A stretch of 64,000 nucleotides of DNA from Schizochytrium sp. CCTCC M209059 (lineage: Eukaryota; Sar; Bigyra; Thraustochytrida; Thraustochytriidae). Shown piece by piece: positions 61,283 through 64,000 of the stretch. Numbering within the stretch: the stretch's first letter is position 1; each line of letters starts with the position of its first letter. The notes under the pieces are model-generated. The model did not search any database. It was not told the origin of the DNA and worked only from the letters and a program-made list of their open reading frames with translations. The stretch is from the NCBI GenBank assembly GCA_000818945.1, contig KN805395.1, positions 170,749-234,748 of the forward strand, written 5' to 3'. The position numbers were made by a program, and so were the translations under genes.

Positions 61283-61950
61283 ACACTTTGCCCCAAACAT
61301 CATCTCTCTTCATCCATTCAACTACTCACTCCTTTTGTCCCGTCACAGTCAATTTCGGCTCCCTTTTGTGCAAGTGTGCACAGTGCAAACTTGATACGAG
61401 GCGAGAAGCATCATACTCGAGACCAATATTCGAAATATCGCGTCTGACTTGGGCCAAGCTTGCTCATCGCCCGGAACAATGCAAAACCTTGCAACATCAA
61501 CAACAACTCAATCCTAAAAGAACGATCATAATTTTTTTTGGAGTCGGTTGGTTTGATCAAAACACCATTTGCCTCATCTGGCTTATCGTTTTCTCGCGTG
61601 CTCCTTTGAGGAGAAGAAAGCTTGTACGCGAAACGGAGTCGGCGGCGAACATCTGGGAAAGCGATTGGGTGAATTGCGAAATTAGCTCGGCCTGGTACAA
61701 AAGATTACTATCGCAGAGTCGCTGATAAAATGGTGCGTTACAGAGAAATATAGGATGTAGACTTGAGCTTGCTTTTGCGCGAGCTCGCGATTCTCTTGTG
61801 CCTTCTTGCTTACTTGCTTGCTTGCTTACTTGCTTTTATGCTTTTATGCTTTTATGCTTGCTTGCTGACAGCCAAAGTAGCACGGGGGAAAGAAGAAGCC
61901 TGTCTCGTTTTACATTTATTACCAAGCCAAGGCGCAGGACACGGAGATGT
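61283..61950. other. Convergent intergenic region, aconitase / G-alpha
   Basis: No gene is recognised. Includes CTTGCTTACTTGC and TTTTATGC repeat units (about 61800-61866). Confidence 0.55.
61803..61866. repeat. CTTGC/TTTTATGC tandem repeats
   Basis: CTTGCTTG units are followed by several copies of an octamer TTTTATGC, 85-145 bases beyond the stop of the G-alpha gene. Confidence 0.85.
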
Positions 61951-63117
61951 TCAAAAGAACTTTGACTCGGCCAAAGTTTTCTGAAGAATTGACTGCCCAA
62001 TCCGCTCGATAATGTTCCGCATTAGTTCAGTGTCCGTGGCACATGTTGCAATGATGTTCCCCATCTGAGCCTCAATTTCCTTCGAACTACTCTCCATGTC
62101 TTGTTGGTCGCCATTCGCAGAAGCTGAGCCTGCAGCTGGTGAAGGCTGACCATTCTGATCTTCTTTCTTTCGTGACAAAATACCTGCCACTTTGACCTTG
62201 AAAAAGTTCACCACATCGTCGCGGTCGTTGTTTCCAGTGTAGTCGGGGAAAGTATCCGACAAATTGAGGCCCTTGAGCTTGGCCTCAAGAATGTCCACCT
62301 TATTGAGAAGTACGATGATCGTTGTTTGCCCAAAACACTCCGTTTCACGCACCATTTCCAGGAGGTCGAGCTGTGACTGCAATACGTTTGCTCCGTTCTG
62401 CCCAAAGCTACAAAACTCTGAAAGGGAAAGAACGTACAAGACAGCGCTCACGCCTTCAGCATGTCGCGGCCACTCTGTTCGCTCGTGAGCCTGTCCACCA
62501 ACGTCCACGCAATCGATTTTGAGCACTGCAGGCATACCCACAAGAGTCATGACCTCCATTTTGAAGTCGATCCTTTCGGAGTCGCTTGTTGATCGTCGTA
62601 AATGAAGAATGTCGTCATCAGTAGGCACAAAGTCGTCCCGCTTGATGCGATCCAGCTGCTTCAAAAAGTAACCGGTACTTATAGCAATGTTCCGGTCCTT
62701 CCGCGCCGCTTCCTGGTGTGTGGGGTGTTGGATTTCTTGAAATGCAGCTTGGATGCCGGGGTCATTCCACAACCTCTCCAACGAATCCCAAATCTCCAGT
62801 CGTGGCGCCGGCTTGGTCATGTCGCGCACCTTGTACGAGAGGAGTTCTGGCTTGATTTCGTCCACCAACTCTTCGTTTTCTTCAAGAACCTCCACGCCAA
62901 AATCATCCGTCGCGGCATCGAGGTCAATGAGTGTTTCCATGATGTTTTCATGAATGCAGCCCCGGGCCCAGTCCCGGTCTTTCTCTTCGAACCCTTCTTT
63001 GTACAGCAATCGCATCTGTTTGAAGATTGTGCTCTTGCCCACGTTTGCGCCACCTAGTAAAAGTAGCTTTAGTTCGGACTCATGGACCTGAGAGCGCGAC
63101 GAGCAAGCGCCCCCCAT
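61951..63117 (-). CDS. Divergent heterotrimeric G-protein alpha subunit
   Basis: 388 residues (family usually about 350). MGGACSS offers Gly2 for myristoylation and Cys5 for palmitoylation. The P-loop is GGANVGKST (22-30), versus the usual GAGESGKST, so the Glu and Ser of GES are changed. An alpha-helical domain follows. Switch I retains R174 and T177 in ILHLRRST, but the Gly after the Thr is lost. Switch II DVGGQAHER (205-213) keeps the catalytic Gln209. NKVD (272-275) and TCAT (358-361) bind guanine. A hydrophilic insertion (about 315-350) precedes TCAT. The C-terminus LAESKFF lacks the Cys target of pertussis toxin. It probably acts below a receptor at the plasma membrane; receptor and effector are unknown. 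Confidence 0.92.
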   Translation of the reverse strand: MGGACSSRSQVHESELKLLLLGGANVGKSTIFKQMRLLYKEGFEEKDRDWARGCIHENIMETLIDLDAATDDFGVEVLEENEELVDEIKPELLSYKVRDMTKPAPRLEIWDSLERLWNDPGIQAAFQEIQHPTHQEAARKDRNIAISTGYFLKQLDRIKRDDFVPTDDDILHLRRSTSDSERIDFKMEVMTLVGMPAVLKIDCVDVGGQAHERTEWPRHAEGVSAVLYVLSLSEFCSFGQNGANVLQSQLDLLEMVRETECFGQTTIIVLLNKVDILEAKLKGLNLSDTFPDYTGNNDRDDVVNFFKVKVAGILSRKKEDQNGQPSPAAGSASANGDQQDMESSSKEIEAQMGNIIATCATDTELMRNIIERIGQSILQKTLAESKFF

Positions 63118-64000
63118 ACTTGCAGAATGATGCTATGAATGATGGCGCTCGTACGTAGTACCTCACGAGCTTGAAAAAAAAAAAAGGTTTGCGCAGGGAT
63201 CTGGGAGCTGCGCGGGCCGGGCGAGCCGGCGCTGGCACTTCGCCAGCGTCAAGCAGCTCCCTGCCGGCCTGCGACGCTGCTCCGCTGCTTTCCACCCCTG
63301 CGTTCAAGGCGGAAAACACTGCAAAAATGCGTACTTTGTTCGGTGATTCGGTCGAGACACAACACGACGCAGTCGCACACAATGAAGGCAAAGCCGTCAC
63401 GCGAGAGTGAGGCCGAGAGCTCGCTCGTACTCGCACTTCCTCGACTGCCGTCGTGCTCGCTCCCCGCCGCCCCGCGACTTTCGCGCGTCCTTCGCCAGCG
63501 GACGTAAATGCGTCCGTGGAGCGCGAGGGCGAGGTGGGGGGAAGGAGCGTGGCAGCTTTGATCTACCACTCCTCACTCCACTTGGCTTCCGCGAAGCGAT
63601 GCCAGCGGCCGCGTCCAGCGCGCGGGCGCTCCCCCTCCTTTTACCCCGACACGCACAATCTATCCGTTGAACCGCTCTCTATCCGGGGTGCTCACGGCCG
63701 CAGCCGCCCGACACTTAAGTGGCCTGACCTGTGTCGCCACTACAAAGTACTCACGGCCGCTAGGCCTAGGGTAAAACCTTTAAAACGGGTCACCTATAAA
63801 ATGGGTCAACTTGGGCGGTGTGGCTTTGGACTAGGAGTCAACTAAGGCGCACTAGAATCGAAAGATGCTACCCCCCGAAATGGACCAGCGGTGGTTAGGC
63901 ACCGGTGGTTACGTTAGCGTGCATGTGCCGCAACTACGCGCGGCGCCATGTCGATGCCGACGACCTTGAGCAACTTCCTCGGCACCACGCCGCCGCTGCA
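63118..64000. other. Right-edge region, promoter of G-alpha and unresolved sequence
   Basis: After a GC-rich stretch with A-run (63175-63185), sequence from about 63670 is less ordered and contains several short direct repeats such as CTCACGGCCGC. Two overlapping ATG-started frames, at 63923 and 63948, run off the window end. Neither is long enough to name. Either could be the first part of a plus-strand gene outside this window. Confidence 0.4.

Noticed and set aside
58505..61303. 932-codon open frame antisense to the aconitase gene
   Set aside because: Its translation is Val/Leu/Asp/Gly-rich without motifs. It results from the strong C/G third-position bias of the aconitase codons, which removes stops from that antisense frame.
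63923..64000. ATG-started frames at the right edge as a gene start
   Set aside because: Two overlapping frames of fewer than 27 codons run off the end; neither can be preferred or named.

Overview
This is a nuclear eukaryotic window. It carries RPA2, the CCT beta chaperonin subunit, an N-alpha-acetyltransferase 30, an LC8 dynein light chain, a G-protein alpha subunit, a voltage-gated proton channel, PARPs, a REEP/HVA22 protein and several mitochondrial-type presequences. Genes are GC-rich, mostly intronless and on alternating strands; the few introns are short (about 116-290 nt) with GT-AG ends. Low-complexity tetra- and pentanucleotide repeats fill the longer spacers. A bacterial-type (AcnB) aconitase, an LpxA-like acyltransferase, an Hv1 channel and a fused PsuG-PsuK together suggest a unicellular stramenopile, most plausibly a labyrinthulomycete/thraustochytrid. 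That placement is inference from gene content and style, not from a database comparison.

Left part (1-20 kb). The first 6 kb is repeat-rich with no supportable gene. Then come a Ser/Gln-rich protein of unknown function (6051), a SEC14-like/tandem-PH protein (9176), NAA30 (two exons, minus), a REEP/HVA22 membrane-shaping protein (three exons, plus), a PsuG-PsuK fusion for pseudouridine breakdown (two exons, plus) and a four-CBS/TPR protein (minus).

Middle part (20-39 kb). RPA2 with a Gly/Tyr-rich N-terminus, an LpxA-like protein, an intronless 2489-residue ankyrin/TRAF-type zinc-finger protein with about 34 C/H units, an LC8 dynein light chain, a photolyase/cryptochrome-family protein ending in a PIP-box-like motif, a beta-propeller-like protein and a PARP. 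An assembly gap of 457 N lies at 39332-39788.

Right part (40-64 kb). A repeat-rich spacer with a repeated 17-bp motif precedes the Hv1-type proton channel. It is followed by a GNAT-like protein, a WW-RDD membrane protein, a second, AT-richer PARP-like gene, CCT2 with a decayed copy of its own 3' end next to it, a membrane-anchored SET-domain protein, an unknown acidic protein, the mitochondrial AcnB-type aconitase and a divergent G-alpha subunit. No operons are expected; many neighbours are divergent and probably share promoters. Protein functions come from motif recognition by eye, with no searches run. No tRNA, rRNA, CRISPR or intact transposon was recognised.
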